Below, in pieces: positions 1 through 8,552 of a DNA stretch of 54,495 bases (positions are counted from its first letter, which is position 1; every line of letters begins with the position of its first letter). Where the stretch lies: the NCBI GenBank assembly GCA_036384915.1, contig DASVLJ010000076.1, forward strand, positions 1 to 54,495, in the 5' to 3' direction. This stretch comes from PKWO01 sp036384915 (lineage in GTDB: Bacteria; Pseudomonadota; Gammaproteobacteria; Burkholderiales; Burkholderiaceae_D). The notes below the pieces were generated by a model. That model saw nothing but the letters and a program-made list of their open reading frames with translations, did not search any database and was not told where the DNA came from. Both the position numbers and the translations under genes were made by a program.

Positions 1-89
1 ACGGTTCAACTCGACCGGTGACACTCCTGCCTGATGGCCCATCGGCGACAACGGCACGGACTTAGCCTACAATCGGCGCTGTCCTGCCT

Positions 90-138
90 GGGGGAATTTG
101 ACATGGCCAAAGGTGGGGGAATTTAACCTGGCCAACGG
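90..138. repeat. tandem pair of about 24-bp repeats
   Basis: Two adjacent copies of a unit that reads roughly GGGGGAATTT, two or three variable bases, then TGGCCAA occupy this stretch, with a period of about 25 bp. Short, helically phased direct repeats of this kind are typical of transposase-binding arrays at mobile-element ends. No transposase gene is visible in the window, so this is read as a relic or as the edge of an element lying to the left. Assignment to a named family is not possible from the sequence alone. Confidence 0.45.
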
Positions 139-329
139 GGGCCAACGCGAATAAACCTTCGTTAAGTGGCTCGTCAGTGGGCATTATGACCTGGGTTTAT
201 AGTTGTCACCTTGAGAGTCTTTCTCCTTTACAACCTCATGCTATCGGGAATCTACGATTCGCACGATACCGGCGGGGTTACGATGCTGAAAGCCTGCGTT
301 AACGCGGGCCTGGTTAAGTTCTGGCCCAA

Positions 330-570
330 GGTGACACTTGATTTTATGCCAACATGTTTTTCAACGCAACATTATGGTGGCGAAAATTCTGCCTCACAAA
401 TACCTAATCTTTCGTTCTTTATTGAAAAGCGGGGTTTGGCGAAAATGACGGGTTATGCGACCCGAACCGGTGAAAATGTCAGCTTATGGCGTACCGTCGA
501 TGACAAATTATGGTTTCCGAGTGACAATAACCATATGATTTTTAACGTGTTTTGATGACAACTTATCGCT
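330..570. repeat. array of degenerate TGACA...TTATG direct repeats
   Basis: At least five degenerate copies of a short unit, TGACA or TGTCA followed by a few bases and TTATG or TTATC, lie in the same orientation near 331-349, 445-457, 476-488, 500-512 and 555-567. A further variant sits near 521-536. The DNA here is clearly more AT-rich than the rest of the window. Arrays of about 20-bp repeats next to a terminus are known from Tn7-like and Tn5053-like transposons and from IS21-like elements. That is an analogy only: no transposition gene is present nearby. The open frame across this segment is judged non-coding. Confidence 0.4.
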
Positions 571-590
571 GAACGCACAAGTGGGCAAAG

Positions 591-646
591 AGAATAAAGT
601 TGGTCTGGGCCGAATAAAGTCGGTCGGAGGGAGAATAAAGTCGGTC
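591..646. repeat. three phased GAATAAAGTYGGTC repeats
   Basis: Three copies of GAATAAAGTYGGTC start near 592, 612 and 633, so the period is 20 to 21 bp. A partial cousin (GAATAAACCTTCG) lies at about 149. Together with the arrays at 90-138 and 330-570 this makes the first 650 bases a patchwork of element-end-like repeats. The remaining bases up to 794 show no gene, promoter or terminator that can be supported. Confidence 0.45.
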
Positions 647-794
647 AAGCTACGTTACCATTTTGTCCGCTACTGGGCAATTCGGAGTGCGGCAAATGCT
701 GGCCAGAAGCTGTCGTCCGATGATCAGTAGGCTAACGACGCATCCCGCGCCCACCGCGTCTCACCTGTGACCTCCACGTTGAAAGTAAAAACCG

Positions 795-1277
795 ATGACT
801 GACCCAAAACTGATCGAAGTCGATATCGGCATTACGCCGGGGGCAGCAATCTCGGGGGCAGTCCTGATTCAAACAGAGGAACGAGCATTCCTCACCTTCA
901 ATGCTATGCGTGATACCACGCGCCCCTTTCCTCGCGGAGGCTTTTACAAAGAAGACTGTGGCACGGCCATTATTGAGCTGGTTGGTTGCAGCATCACGAA
1001 GTTTGGCTATCCAAATGACGAAGCACGGCGCGAAATTCCACTCACTAAGGGGCAGTCATATGGCGTGTTCGAGGTTCAGAACTCGCCTTGGAAGCAAGAG
1101 CTCATTCGCCTCAATCAGTTCTCCTTCCCCGGAACCACTGAGTGGCGAGGTCGACACTTCGTTTTCTTGTTCCATGACAGCAGCTTCGAGTGCATTGCCT
1201 CGGAGTTGCGGCTGGAACTGTCGGAGGAGTCCTACGGTGAGCTGCTTCCACGAGTGGCGAGCCGCGTTCTCGGATAG
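795..1277 (+). CDS. hypothetical protein, 160 aa
   Basis: An ATG-started frame of 160 codons ending in TAG. The protein is soluble, with no signal peptide or membrane segment, and has mixed charged and aromatic composition. No family is recognised. The start has only a weak purine-rich stretch upstream. It sits alone between the repeat-rich left edge and the NYN-domain gene, with roughly 200 bp of empty DNA after it, so it may belong to the accessory segment at the left. Overlapping frames on both strands (901-1416 plus, 1056-1424 minus) have arginine- and serine-rich shadow composition and are less credible. A function cannot be offered. Confidence 0.5.
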   Translation: MTDPKLIEVDIGITPGAAISGAVLIQTEERAFLTFNAMRDTTRPFPRGGFYKEDCGTAIIELVGCSITKFGYPNDEARREIPLTKGQSYGVFEVQNSPWKQELIRLNQFSFPGTTEWRGRHFVFLFHDSSFECIASELRLELSEESYGELLPRVASRVLG

Positions 1278-1482
1278 CCGCGTCCAACGAGGCGCGCCAA
1301 GCGACGCCTTCGCCTTGCGTAAGCTTAACTTACACGTTGCCCCGTCCATTCCAGGGCTGCGGAAAATAAGCCAACGACGGCAATTGTGGCTAGCGGTCGG
1401 CTGTACAGCGGGATGAGCTCCCAAGCCCTTGGAATATAATTCCTTCCTCCACTATTCTCCATTCTTTCCGGGCTAATTCCTG

Positions 1483-2649
1483 ATGGCATCTTCCGACGAC
1501 AATCTCAGCATGGCGCTGTTCTGCGATTTTGAAAACGTCGCGCTCGGTGTGCGCGACGCCAAGTATGAAAAATTCGATATCAAGCCGGTGCTCGAGCGGT
1601 TGCTGCTCAAGGGCAGCATCGTTGTCAAAAAAGCGTATTGCGACTGGGACCGCTACAAGGGTTTCAAGGCGACCATGCATGAAGCCAATTTCGAATTGAT
1701 CGAAATCCCGCATGTGCGCCAATCCGGAAAAAATTCCGCCGATATCAGGATGGTGGTTGATGCGCTCGACCTGTGCTATACCAAATCGCATGTCAATACC
1801 TTCGTCATCATCAGCGGCGATTCCGACTTTTCTCCGCTGGTATCGAAGCTCCGCGAAAACGCCAAGCAAGTGATCGGCGTCGGCGTCAAGCAGTCGACGT
1901 CAGACCTGCTGGTAGCCAATTGCGATGAATTCATTTTTTACGACGACCTCGTGCGCGAAAGCCGCCGCACAAGCCCGCGGCGCGACAACCGTGATGCGCC
2001 GCACGCAACAAGAGCTCCAGCGGAAGAAAGTGCCCGCAGGGAAGACCCTGAGTTGCGCAAAACGCAGGCCATTGACATGGCCGTCGAAACCTTTGACGCC
2101 CTGATGTCTGCGCGCGGCGACAGCGGCAAGATCTGGGCGTCGGCGATCAAGCAGGCGATAAAACGCCGCGAGCCGGGCTTCAATGAATCCCACTATGGAT
2201 TTCGTACCTTCGGCAACTTGCTGGAAGAAGCGCACTCGCGCGGCCTGCTCCAGATCGGGCGCGACGAGAAATCAGGCACCTACGCTTACCGCGGCAGCCC
2301 GGTTGCGGCCAGCGCGCCGGCCGCTGTGGAGCCAAGCCCCGAGAGCAATGACGCGGCCCCGGTCGCTGCTGAATCCGTGCAAGCGTTGGATGCTGTTCCT
2401 GAGCCGGTAGCAAAAGTGGCGGAGGCGGCCGCAGAGCCGCGTCGACGCTCGTCTGGCAGACGCAAGCCGGCAAAGAGTGCGCCGGAAGAAGTGGCTGATG
2501 CCATGCCTGAGCCACAGCCGGAAATGTCGGACGCTGCTTTACCCAAAGAGGAGACGGCGCCCACGGATGCCGGCGCAAAGCCGGGCAAAAAAGCCGCCTC
2601 GCCTGCGCGTCGGCCGCGGAAAAAACAGGCGGCTACCAAGCGCGAATGA
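1483..2649 (+). CDS. NYN-domain (LabA/DUF88-type) protein with LOTUS domain
   Basis: Predicted RNA-acting, PIN-like nuclease-fold protein of 388 aa. The N-terminal 150 residues hold the NYN motifs: LFCDFENV near residue 15, the acidic stretch NSADIRMVVDALD, and SGDSDF near residue 108. These place the conserved aspartates of the metal site. Residues of about 195-265 match an OST-HTH/LOTUS domain, a small RNA-binding winged helix often paired with NYN. The last 110 residues are a low-complexity tail, Ala/Pro/Glu-rich and then Lys/Arg-rich, ending in a basic cluster likely to touch nucleic acid. The family is widespread and its target is generally unknown. It stands alone, convergent with the FHA gene downstream. 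The domain assignment is firm; the RNA substrate is inference. Confidence 0.85.
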   Translation: MASSDDNLSMALFCDFENVALGVRDAKYEKFDIKPVLERLLLKGSIVVKKAYCDWDRYKGFKATMHEANFELIEIPHVRQSGKNSADIRMVVDALDLCYTKSHVNTFVIISGDSDFSPLVSKLRENAKQVIGVGVKQSTSDLLVANCDEFIFYDDLVRESRRTSPRRDNRDAPHATRAPAEESARREDPELRKTQAIDMAVETFDALMSARGDSGKIWASAIKQAIKRREPGFNESHYGFRTFGNLLEEAHSRGLLQIGRDEKSGTYAYRGSPVAASAPAAVEPSPESNDAAPVAAESVQALDAVPEPVAKVAEAAAEPRRRSSGRRKPAKSAPEEVADAMPEPQPEMSDAALPKEETAPTDAGAKPGKKAASPARRPRKKQAATKRE

Positions 2650-2725
2650 TCTGGCAAGCATTTGTAATTGCTTCGCATGACGCATACCGGCGGCATCGAG
2701 TTGCAAGCGCAACGTCGCGTCGCCT

Positions 2726-2744
2726 CGAACCGATAGTCGGTTCG
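2726..2744. terminator. hairpin between convergent genes
   Basis: A perfect 8-bp stem (CGAACCGA with TCGGTTCG) closes a TAG loop in the gap between the converging NYN and FHA genes. There is no T-tract, so it may act as a bidirectional stem-type terminator or only as an mRNA 3'-end stabiliser. Confidence 0.45.
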
Positions 2745-2753
2745 CCCTCGCCA

Positions 2754-4343
2754 TCAGTGAAGTTGTGTCGGTCCGCCTTCATGCGCAGGCCTGACCAGCC
2801 GTACCTCCACCGATTCGCGATCGAGCCGGTCTGCACCGAGCACGCACCAGCCTTTGCTGCTGCCTGGCGTTTGCGGGGACCAGACGAATTGGGGTGCCGC
2901 CACGCCTTTGTCGCCGACAGTGCGGTTGCACTGGCCGGGCCGTCGCGGGCTTTCATTGTTGACGTAAAAACCGGTGCCGCGCAATTCGAGTAATCTCAAG
3001 TGCGTGCGCGATACCTTGGAAAAACATTCATCAATGGAGAAGCCGTTGCCATCGATTTCGCGGCCGATGGAAAACGGCAGGCTATGGATGGCGACGGTAT
3101 CGACATGCCCTTTCGCGTTGCGCACCTGCAGCCAGGCGAGCGGCGCGGCTTTGTCCGGGGCGGTCAGCAGCGTCGGCTTTGCGGTTTCCCTTCCGAGATC
3201 CTTGAAGCGAAACAATTTTTCCTCGCCCTGGCCGAGATTTTCCGGCTCGTCGGGTTCGGCCCGCGCGGGCCGGTTCGCTGACCTTGCCAACACGAAAGCC
3301 TTGAGGGGAATCTCGGCGTTGGGAGAAGGCGCTCTTGTCGAAGGTGCGGCATCTCGCATTGCCTGCGGCAGGAGGGCGGTTCCCTCGCCTTTTGCTTTGC
3401 CATGCCAATACTCGCAGCGCGGCGCATCGGGCAGGTTGGTCAAGCTGAATTCGCCTTCACCAAGCAAATTGAAGCGTTGTCCGTCCGCCAGCCTGCGGCC
3501 GCGAGCGACGTAGGTGCCGTGTTTGGACCTGTCTATGAGATACACGCACTGCAAAACATCATCCCAATCCAATACAAGATGCCGGTTGGACACATACCGT
3601 CCATTTGCCTGAATGTCCGCAAGCGGAGAACTTCCCATGACTGCGGGAAAGCGTTCGATGGCAATGTCGCGCGCGCCCGAGACGTCGGTCAAGCGCAAAT
3701 GGAAGTCATGATCCGGCTTGACTGAGACGGTTGTTGTCGTGCCGCTTGCCGGCAATGCTGGCGAGATGTCTTCCCGGATTTCGCGTATGTCATCGTCAAA
3801 GTAAACTTGCATGGCGATTTTTTCCTGCCCGATGCAAGCCCAGGCCTCGACGTTACGGCCAACCGACTCGGCTTCGGGAACAATGCTCAGCCCATAGTAC
3901 TGCGACAAGTCAATCACGCCCGCGCATGGCAGGCCGTTCAGTACCGCCTTGGAAATCGTGCTCAGAAGCGATGGCGACAATTCGCCGATTTCCTTGAGCA
4001 CATGCGCGTTCCCCGCCGTTTCGCGAATTTGCATTTGCTTGATTTGCCAACGCAGGCCAGGCACATTCCGCAGCAACGGTGCGACGTTGCCAAGGAAATA
4101 GACTTCCGCCGCACGTGCCAAGGCACGCAGCACCGCCTCCTGGTGGCCGGGCTGGTTTTGCAGCGCCACGGGGGCGATTGGCGCCTGATCGAATAGCGGA
4201 TCGCCCGCTGCAGTATTGTCATCGTATTTATCGAAGCCGAAGTCGGGGACCGGTTCGACGAAGAATTCCTTGACGCTGCGTAGCATGTTACCGATGAAGT
4301 CGCTCATGATATTGTTTCCGATGAAGTTAGCGATGAATTTCAC
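2754..4343 (-). CDS. double-FHA-domain protein
   Basis: Phosphothreonine-reader protein of 529 aa, the last gene of the six-gene minus-strand cluster. FHA domain 1 spans about residues 228-302, with the signature glycine at 237, SNRH at 252-255 and HGT at 275-277. FHA domain 2 spans about 415-505, with IGRE at 426-429, SRTH at 445-448 and NNES at 462-465. The N-terminal 200 residues are helical and unrecognised; the linker is Pro/Ala-rich. There is no signal peptide, so it is probably cytoplasmic, where it would bind proteins phosphorylated by the kinase encoded upstream. The first codon is a GTG that overlaps the previous gene; an ATG at 4307 (residue 13) is an equally good start. Domains are clear; partnership with the neighbouring kinase is inferred from gene order and from the actinobacterial parallel. 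Confidence 0.85.
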   Translation of the reverse strand: MKFIANFIGNNIMSDFIGNMLRSVKEFFVEPVPDFGFDKYDDNTAAGDPLFDQAPIAPVALQNQPGHQEAVLRALARAAEVYFLGNVAPLLRNVPGLRWQIKQMQIRETAGNAHVLKEIGELSPSLLSTISKAVLNGLPCAGVIDLSQYYGLSIVPEAESVGRNVEAWACIGQEKIAMQVYFDDDIREIREDISPALPASGTTTTVSVKPDHDFHLRLTDVSGARDIAIERFPAVMGSSPLADIQANGRYVSNRHLVLDWDDVLQCVYLIDRSKHGTYVARGRRLADGQRFNLLGEGEFSLTNLPDAPRCEYWHGKAKGEGTALLPQAMRDAAPSTRAPSPNAEIPLKAFVLARSANRPARAEPDEPENLGQGEEKLFRFKDLGRETAKPTLLTAPDKAAPLAWLQVRNAKGHVDTVAIHSLPFSIGREIDGNGFSIDECFSKVSRTHLRLLELRGTGFYVNNESPRRPGQCNRTVGDKGVAAPQFVWSPQTPGSSKGWCVLGADRLDRESVEVRLVRPAHEGGPTQLH

Positions 4344-4677
4344 CAGCCGTTCGGCCGTGGCGTGCTGTGCGATCTGAAGGACGCGGTATCGGCGGATCGA
4401 GCCAGAGTTGGTGTCTCGCTAGGTTGCCGTCGCCGACCACGGAAATTTGCGCGCCCTGCTGTCCAAGCCATGTCACAAGTTGCGCCAATTGCGTCCCTTT
4501 TTGCGCCCTGTCCGCGGCCTCGTGCAGCAAGCCGGTTGCCAGGCGCAGCGATATGCGTTCGGGGCGCCACTTTCCCGCGTGCCGGTGGCAGCATTCGTAC
4601 AGCACGCTTTTCACTTGCAGGCTCACGCTCGCCCAGCTTGGGCCATCCAGGGTGACGCAGGTACGGTTCATGTCCAA
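4327..4677 (-). CDS. small protein of unknown function in the FHA/kinase cluster
   Basis: 116 codons that fill the gap between the transpeptidase stop (4682) and the FHA gene, overlapping the latter by 17 bp. This packing is the main reason to believe it is a gene. The protein begins with ATG and has no signal peptide or membrane segment. It is rich in Arg, His and Leu, with a central amphipathic helical region and a basic C-terminus. No family is recognised. Because the operon runs without gaps, it probably acts with the cell-wall and phospho-signalling proteins around it. A spurious frame cannot be excluded. Confidence 0.55.
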   Translation of the reverse strand: MDMNRTCVTLDGPSWASVSLQVKSVLYECCHRHAGKWRPERISLRLATGLLHEAADRAQKGTQLAQLVTWLGQQGAQISVVGDGNLARHQLWLDPPIPRPSDRTARHGRTAGEIHR

Positions 4678-4681
4678 TGCC

Positions 4682-6550
4682 TCAGAAATTTCTGATCAAG
4701 CGAAAGCCCAGTTCGGCAGCGATGTTTGCACCGACATCTCCCTTCGCGTCTATCAAGCCGTCGTTGCGATAGTTGCGCTCGGCCAGCACGACGACGACCT
4801 TGGTCCATGGCCCGCCGGCGGCGGCAGGGTTGTCGCGCACCACGGCGGCATACCATTTGACCGGTGCCTGAACGCAGCGCCCTCTTTCTCTTTCCAGGGC
4901 GCGATGCTGCGCGGAACCGGCCGGCGCGTCCTTTAGCCGGCTCACGATGTCGTGGCAGACTTGCTCCCTCTCCTCCCAGGAATAGGCTTCGTCGGCAAAT
5001 CCGGGGGTGCCCGTCTTTCCCGCCACCCCGGTCAAACGGCGACAGGCCCGAAGCGCGTCTCCGGTGTCGCGGTACGCTTCGATGCATCCGCTCGTGGCTG
5101 TGCCGCCTTGGTGTGTCAGCGACATGCCGGCAAGAACGAAATCCGCCTCCTGCTTGCTGATGCGGAGCGGTGTGCGCCCGGTATCCCCCGCAAGGACACG
5201 TGTCTCGCCGTCGACCTTGCCGCTTATCGATTGCAACAGGTGGAGCGATGGCTGTTCACGCACGCCGTTCGCCGCGGCGGCAATTTTTCTCAACATGTCG
5301 GCAATGGTGAGGGGGGACGCCACGGCGTTGCCTTGTCCCAGCAATTCCGAAGCAACGTTGGCGATCTCGCCGTCGCATTTGCTCCAACGCTTGTCGATTG
5401 CGCACCGCCTGGCCTGTTCTGCGTCGTAACGTACGGGCATGGCATGCCAGGCGGCGTCGCGGCCGGGCATTTGCATGAAACGCGGCGTCATGCGGTAGGC
5501 GGTTTCCCTGTCCGCCGCTTGCTTCGTCGGCGCAAGTAAATCGTCGGATTCGACGTTCCAGCCCAGATCGCCCGCCACATCGGCGATGCGCGCCAATCGC
5601 GTGCAGCCGTAGAATCCGGCGTCGCGGCAGAAAGCCCTGTCGAGGAAATCGGGCGAGTCCGAGTTTTTCAGCTCTTCCAACAGGGATTTTCGGATCGGAT
5701 TGCCGGACGACCTCAACTTTGCTCCCAGCACCGGATCGCGCATGAAGGCAATCGCCATGATGGGCTTGACCAGGGAAGCCGGTTTGGCATCGGCAAACGC
5801 ATGATGGTCGAGCTTGCCCAGCAATGGCCGCTCGCGCTCAAGCGCGGGCGTCGGGCAATGTTGCGGCAGCGTTCTTCCTCCGTGCTCTGCTTCGAAGCAT
5901 GGGGAATGTGCGGACGCAAGCGCCTCGATTGCGCCGGTTTTGACGTCCACGATGGCCACGCCAAACATGCGTGCCCCCGCGCCCTCGACATTCTGCGACC
6001 AAGTTTTTTCCGGCAGTCCGGCGGCGGAGCAGGCGTCCATGTGACCGGTCATGCAATCGGCCGTCGCTTGTGTACTTGCTTGCAGCGATGCGTCGAGCGT
6101 CAATTCGACATGCGCGCCTTGCGGCATCGTTACGCCGTCCCGGTCGATTTGATTCATTGGAATAGCCACATCTCGCGCAAGCGGCGCGCGCCATTGGTTG
6201 TCGATGCGACGAATCAGCGGCGTCAATCCGGAAGGGACGGCTTCATCGTTTACCGTCAGCGCCGGCCCGCCGCAGAGCAGGCCTATTGCCGGGTTATAGT
6301 TGCCCTTATCGTCCAGAGGCCAAAGCACCTTGCCGTGAGACGAACGCAGGAACAGGCAGCCGGGCAGCGGACGCCAGGGGTCGAGCACTCGCCGGAGCTC
6401 GCCGTCTGCCGTTCGATAGTCGTGCACCCGCCTGGCGACGGTTGCATGGCCAGTGGCCGCCAGAACGAAGGCCAGCGACATGACGGCCAATACCGTGCAG
6501 ACGGCCAGCATGGCCGCGATGTTCCGCGCGAAGGTATGCCGGGTGCTCAC
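4682..6550 (-). CDS. penicillin-binding-protein-like transpeptidase (FtsI/PbpA type)
   Basis: Class B PBP-like protein of 622 aa, expected to cross-link peptidoglycan in the periplasm. One N-terminal transmembrane anchor lies at about residues 12-32. The transpeptidase domain carries the acylated serine in SLVK at 259-262 and the KTGT motif at 512-515, preceded by the GQG...ASPL stretch typical of the family. The second catalytic motif (SxN) is not evident where expected: the aligned region near 313-318 reads FYGCTR. At least a dozen cysteines are scattered through the outer domain, far more than in ordinary PBPs, which suggests disulfides. The start is a GTG that overlaps the RodA stop as GTGA, indicating translational coupling. 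The pairing with RodA mirrors the canonical glycosyltransferase-transpeptidase couple. Confidence 0.85.
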   Translation of the reverse strand: MSTRHTFARNIAAMLAVCTVLAVMSLAFVLAATGHATVARRVHDYRTADGELRRVLDPWRPLPGCLFLRSSHGKVLWPLDDKGNYNPAIGLLCGGPALTVNDEAVPSGLTPLIRRIDNQWRAPLARDVAIPMNQIDRDGVTMPQGAHVELTLDASLQASTQATADCMTGHMDACSAAGLPEKTWSQNVEGAGARMFGVAIVDVKTGAIEALASAHSPCFEAEHGGRTLPQHCPTPALERERPLLGKLDHHAFADAKPASLVKPIMAIAFMRDPVLGAKLRSSGNPIRKSLLEELKNSDSPDFLDRAFCRDAGFYGCTRLARIADVAGDLGWNVESDDLLAPTKQAADRETAYRMTPRFMQMPGRDAAWHAMPVRYDAEQARRCAIDKRWSKCDGEIANVASELLGQGNAVASPLTIADMLRKIAAAANGVREQPSLHLLQSISGKVDGETRVLAGDTGRTPLRISKQEADFVLAGMSLTHQGGTATSGCIEAYRDTGDALRACRRLTGVAGKTGTPGFADEAYSWEEREQVCHDIVSRLKDAPAGSAQHRALERERGRCVQAPVKWYAAVVRDNPAAAGGPWTKVVVVLAERNYRNDGLIDAKGDVGANIAAELGFRLIRNF

Positions 6551-8442
6551 GTGAACCCCCTTGTGCGCGCCGGCGCGAGATGTGCCGAGCGCGGCCCGGC
6601 CCGGCTGAAGATTTCACTGCCTTTGAGCCGGACGCGATTGACGGAAAGCCCCGAGAACAATGCTGTGCTCATCAAGCCTGCGCCTCCGAACGACAGCATG
6701 GGTATCGCGAGACCGGTGAGCGGAATGACACCCAGCGTTCCAGCCGCGCTGACGGCGATTTGCACGCCGCTGGTTACAGAAAACCCCAGCACGATCCATT
6801 GGCGGAACAGGCCAAGGTCCAGCACGGCCGCATTCCTGTCCGCCCCACGGCGCTGCAATTCCCAAAGCCACAGCAGCAAGGCGCCGAGCAACAGGAGTAC
6901 CGGCAACCAGCCCCATAAGGCGAGCAGTGCGGAGACGACATAGTCGCTCTGAATTTGATCGGGTACGCCCGCGCGCCTGCACTGCCCCGCCGTTCCCGAT
7001 AAAGCCGCGAAGCCGCACCATGGTGTCCTGCCGATGCCGAAGCCGAACGCCGGCACCGCGTCGAGCAGCCAGTGCGTCACGCTCAAAAAATCCAGCGGTC
7101 CGCGATAGCTGTTTGCCATGGCCTCGACGCGCGCGGCGGGTGCGTTGAGAAACGCCATCCATATGGAAGCGGCTGTGCCGGCGACGGCTGCAGCGATGGC
7201 CGTGGCCCACGTGGGGATTGCCCCCATTTTTCTTTCCAGGACGGTCGTCAGCATGCTGCATGAAATCCATACGACGGCGATGGTCTGGGCAAATATCGGC
7301 CCGCCGTCATGGTCGAGTACGAGCCCTGATGCCAGCACGATGAGCAGGGAAGCTACGGCAAACATGCCGTTGGCGCTGCGCTGCCCGCTCTCCACCCTGC
7401 GATACAGAATCCATCCCAATGCAAGCCAGACCGGCACCCGCATCAATTCGGCAAGCAGCGCCGCATGGCGCTGATAAATTTTAACTTGGCCATTGGTTCC
7501 CGCATCTAAATGCCCCGCTGCGGCCAGAACGACGATCCAGGCGAAAAGAAACAGAATCAGCGTCAGATTGGGCACGCTTGCTCGCGTGGCGCCAGGCTGA
7601 TCCAGGCGTGAGGCGACCCGGCTGAAGGCGGTAAGCAATTGCCCCTGGCAAGCCGCTACCAAGGTGAAAATCGTAAACGCCAGCCAGATCAGATCGAGCT
7701 GGTAGATGCCGATGAATTTCTTGTCTTCATGGCCGCGCGCCGCCCAATCCATCAACCATATCCAGCCCAGGCCGGAGAACAAGACGAAGCCCGGGAAAAT
7801 CCATGGCGACGCAATCTCATGTTCGATCCAGATTGGTTGTCGCATGTTACGATTGGCGCGCGGCAGGGACAGCAATGCTCCCAAGAGCAGCAAGCCGGCA
7901 AGCATCGGCCTCGGATCCACGCTCGCTTGGAAGAAGTTTACTTCTGCCGCGGCTTGCCATCTGATGGACCATGCCCCCGTCAAGTACGCGGCCATACACC
8001 AGATCGCTGCGATCAGGAAAAATTTTGCTCGCGCGGCCAGCGTACCGCGTCCGATGCACAAGGCAATCCATCCGCACGCAACGATCACAAGCAATACCCG
8101 TTCCGCGTGCATATTGAGCCATTGCGCGCGTAGCGTTTTTTCGATGACAGGCGATGCCGCATCCAGGTGCGCCGTCGATTCCGATCGTGATGCCCCGTCA
8201 TTGGAGAAGGGAATATCGGCTGGCTTGGCCAGGTCTTGCGGCAAGGCCTGGACGTCATTGCCCGCATAGCGCTGCCCCAAACCCAGTGGGCGGTCCCCCT
8301 GCTCCAGTTGTCCGGCCAGCGCAAGCAGCAAGCCAAGCGAAAACACGGTAAGCAGCAGTTCCCAAACCCATGCCCTGAGCACGACGGCTTGCCCGGACGA
8401 CTGTTGCCGTACACGGTTTTTGGTGCTGTCACGGACGACCAC
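6547..8442 (-). CDS. RodA/FtsW/SpoVE-family peptidoglycan glycosyltransferase
   Basis: SEDS-family polymerase of about 631 aa that would extend glycan strands from lipid II at the inner membrane. The protein is strongly hydrophobic, with ten or more predicted membrane spans starting shortly after residue 20. The C-terminal signature is intact (GVIPLTGLAIPMLSFGG), followed by a family-typical helix. An acidic residue in QSDYVVSALL matches the conserved periplasmic-loop aspartate. The frame is open back to a TTG at 8559 inside the kinase stop. A GTG at 8442, preceded by GAGGAG at six bases, is the better start and removes a very basic 39-residue leader. It is longer than Escherichia coli RodA (370 aa) because of extra N-terminal and loop sequence. 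It is coupled to the downstream PBP. Confidence 0.85.
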   Translation of the reverse strand: MVVRDSTKNRVRQQSSGQAVVLRAWVWELLLTVFSLGLLLALAGQLEQGDRPLGLGQRYAGNDVQALPQDLAKPADIPFSNDGASRSESTAHLDAASPVIEKTLRAQWLNMHAERVLLVIVACGWIALCIGRGTLAARAKFFLIAAIWCMAAYLTGAWSIRWQAAAEVNFFQASVDPRPMLAGLLLLGALLSLPRANRNMRQPIWIEHEIASPWIFPGFVLFSGLGWIWLMDWAARGHEDKKFIGIYQLDLIWLAFTIFTLVAACQGQLLTAFSRVASRLDQPGATRASVPNLTLILFLFAWIVVLAAAGHLDAGTNGQVKIYQRHAALLAELMRVPVWLALGWILYRRVESGQRSANGMFAVASLLIVLASGLVLDHDGGPIFAQTIAVVWISCSMLTTVLERKMGAIPTWATAIAAAVAGTAASIWMAFLNAPAARVEAMANSYRGPLDFLSVTHWLLDAVPAFGFGIGRTPWCGFAALSGTAGQCRRAGVPDQIQSDYVVSALLALWGWLPVLLLLGALLLWLWELQRRGADRNAAVLDLGLFRQWIVLGFSVTSGVQIAVSAAGTLGVIPLTGLAIPMLSFGGAGLMSTALFSGLSVNRVRLKGSEIFSRAGPRSAHLAPARTRGFT

Positions 8443-8552
8443 GACGATCTCTCCTCGTTTGCGCCTTCCCCGACGCCATACAGGAATAGACGTCAAGCGG
8501 CGCGTTTTTGTCTCAACCTGAATCGAATAAACCCGATGACAGACTGTTCCGC

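Noticed and set aside
211..555. Open frame of 114 codons at the left edge
   Set aside because: TTG start without a ribosome-binding site, no recognisable domain, and it runs through an array of short direct repeats, so it is probably non-coding.
901..1416. Frame overlapping the hypothetical gene at 795-1277
   Set aside because: Arg/Ser-rich shadow composition, no start signal, and conflict with a more protein-like frame.
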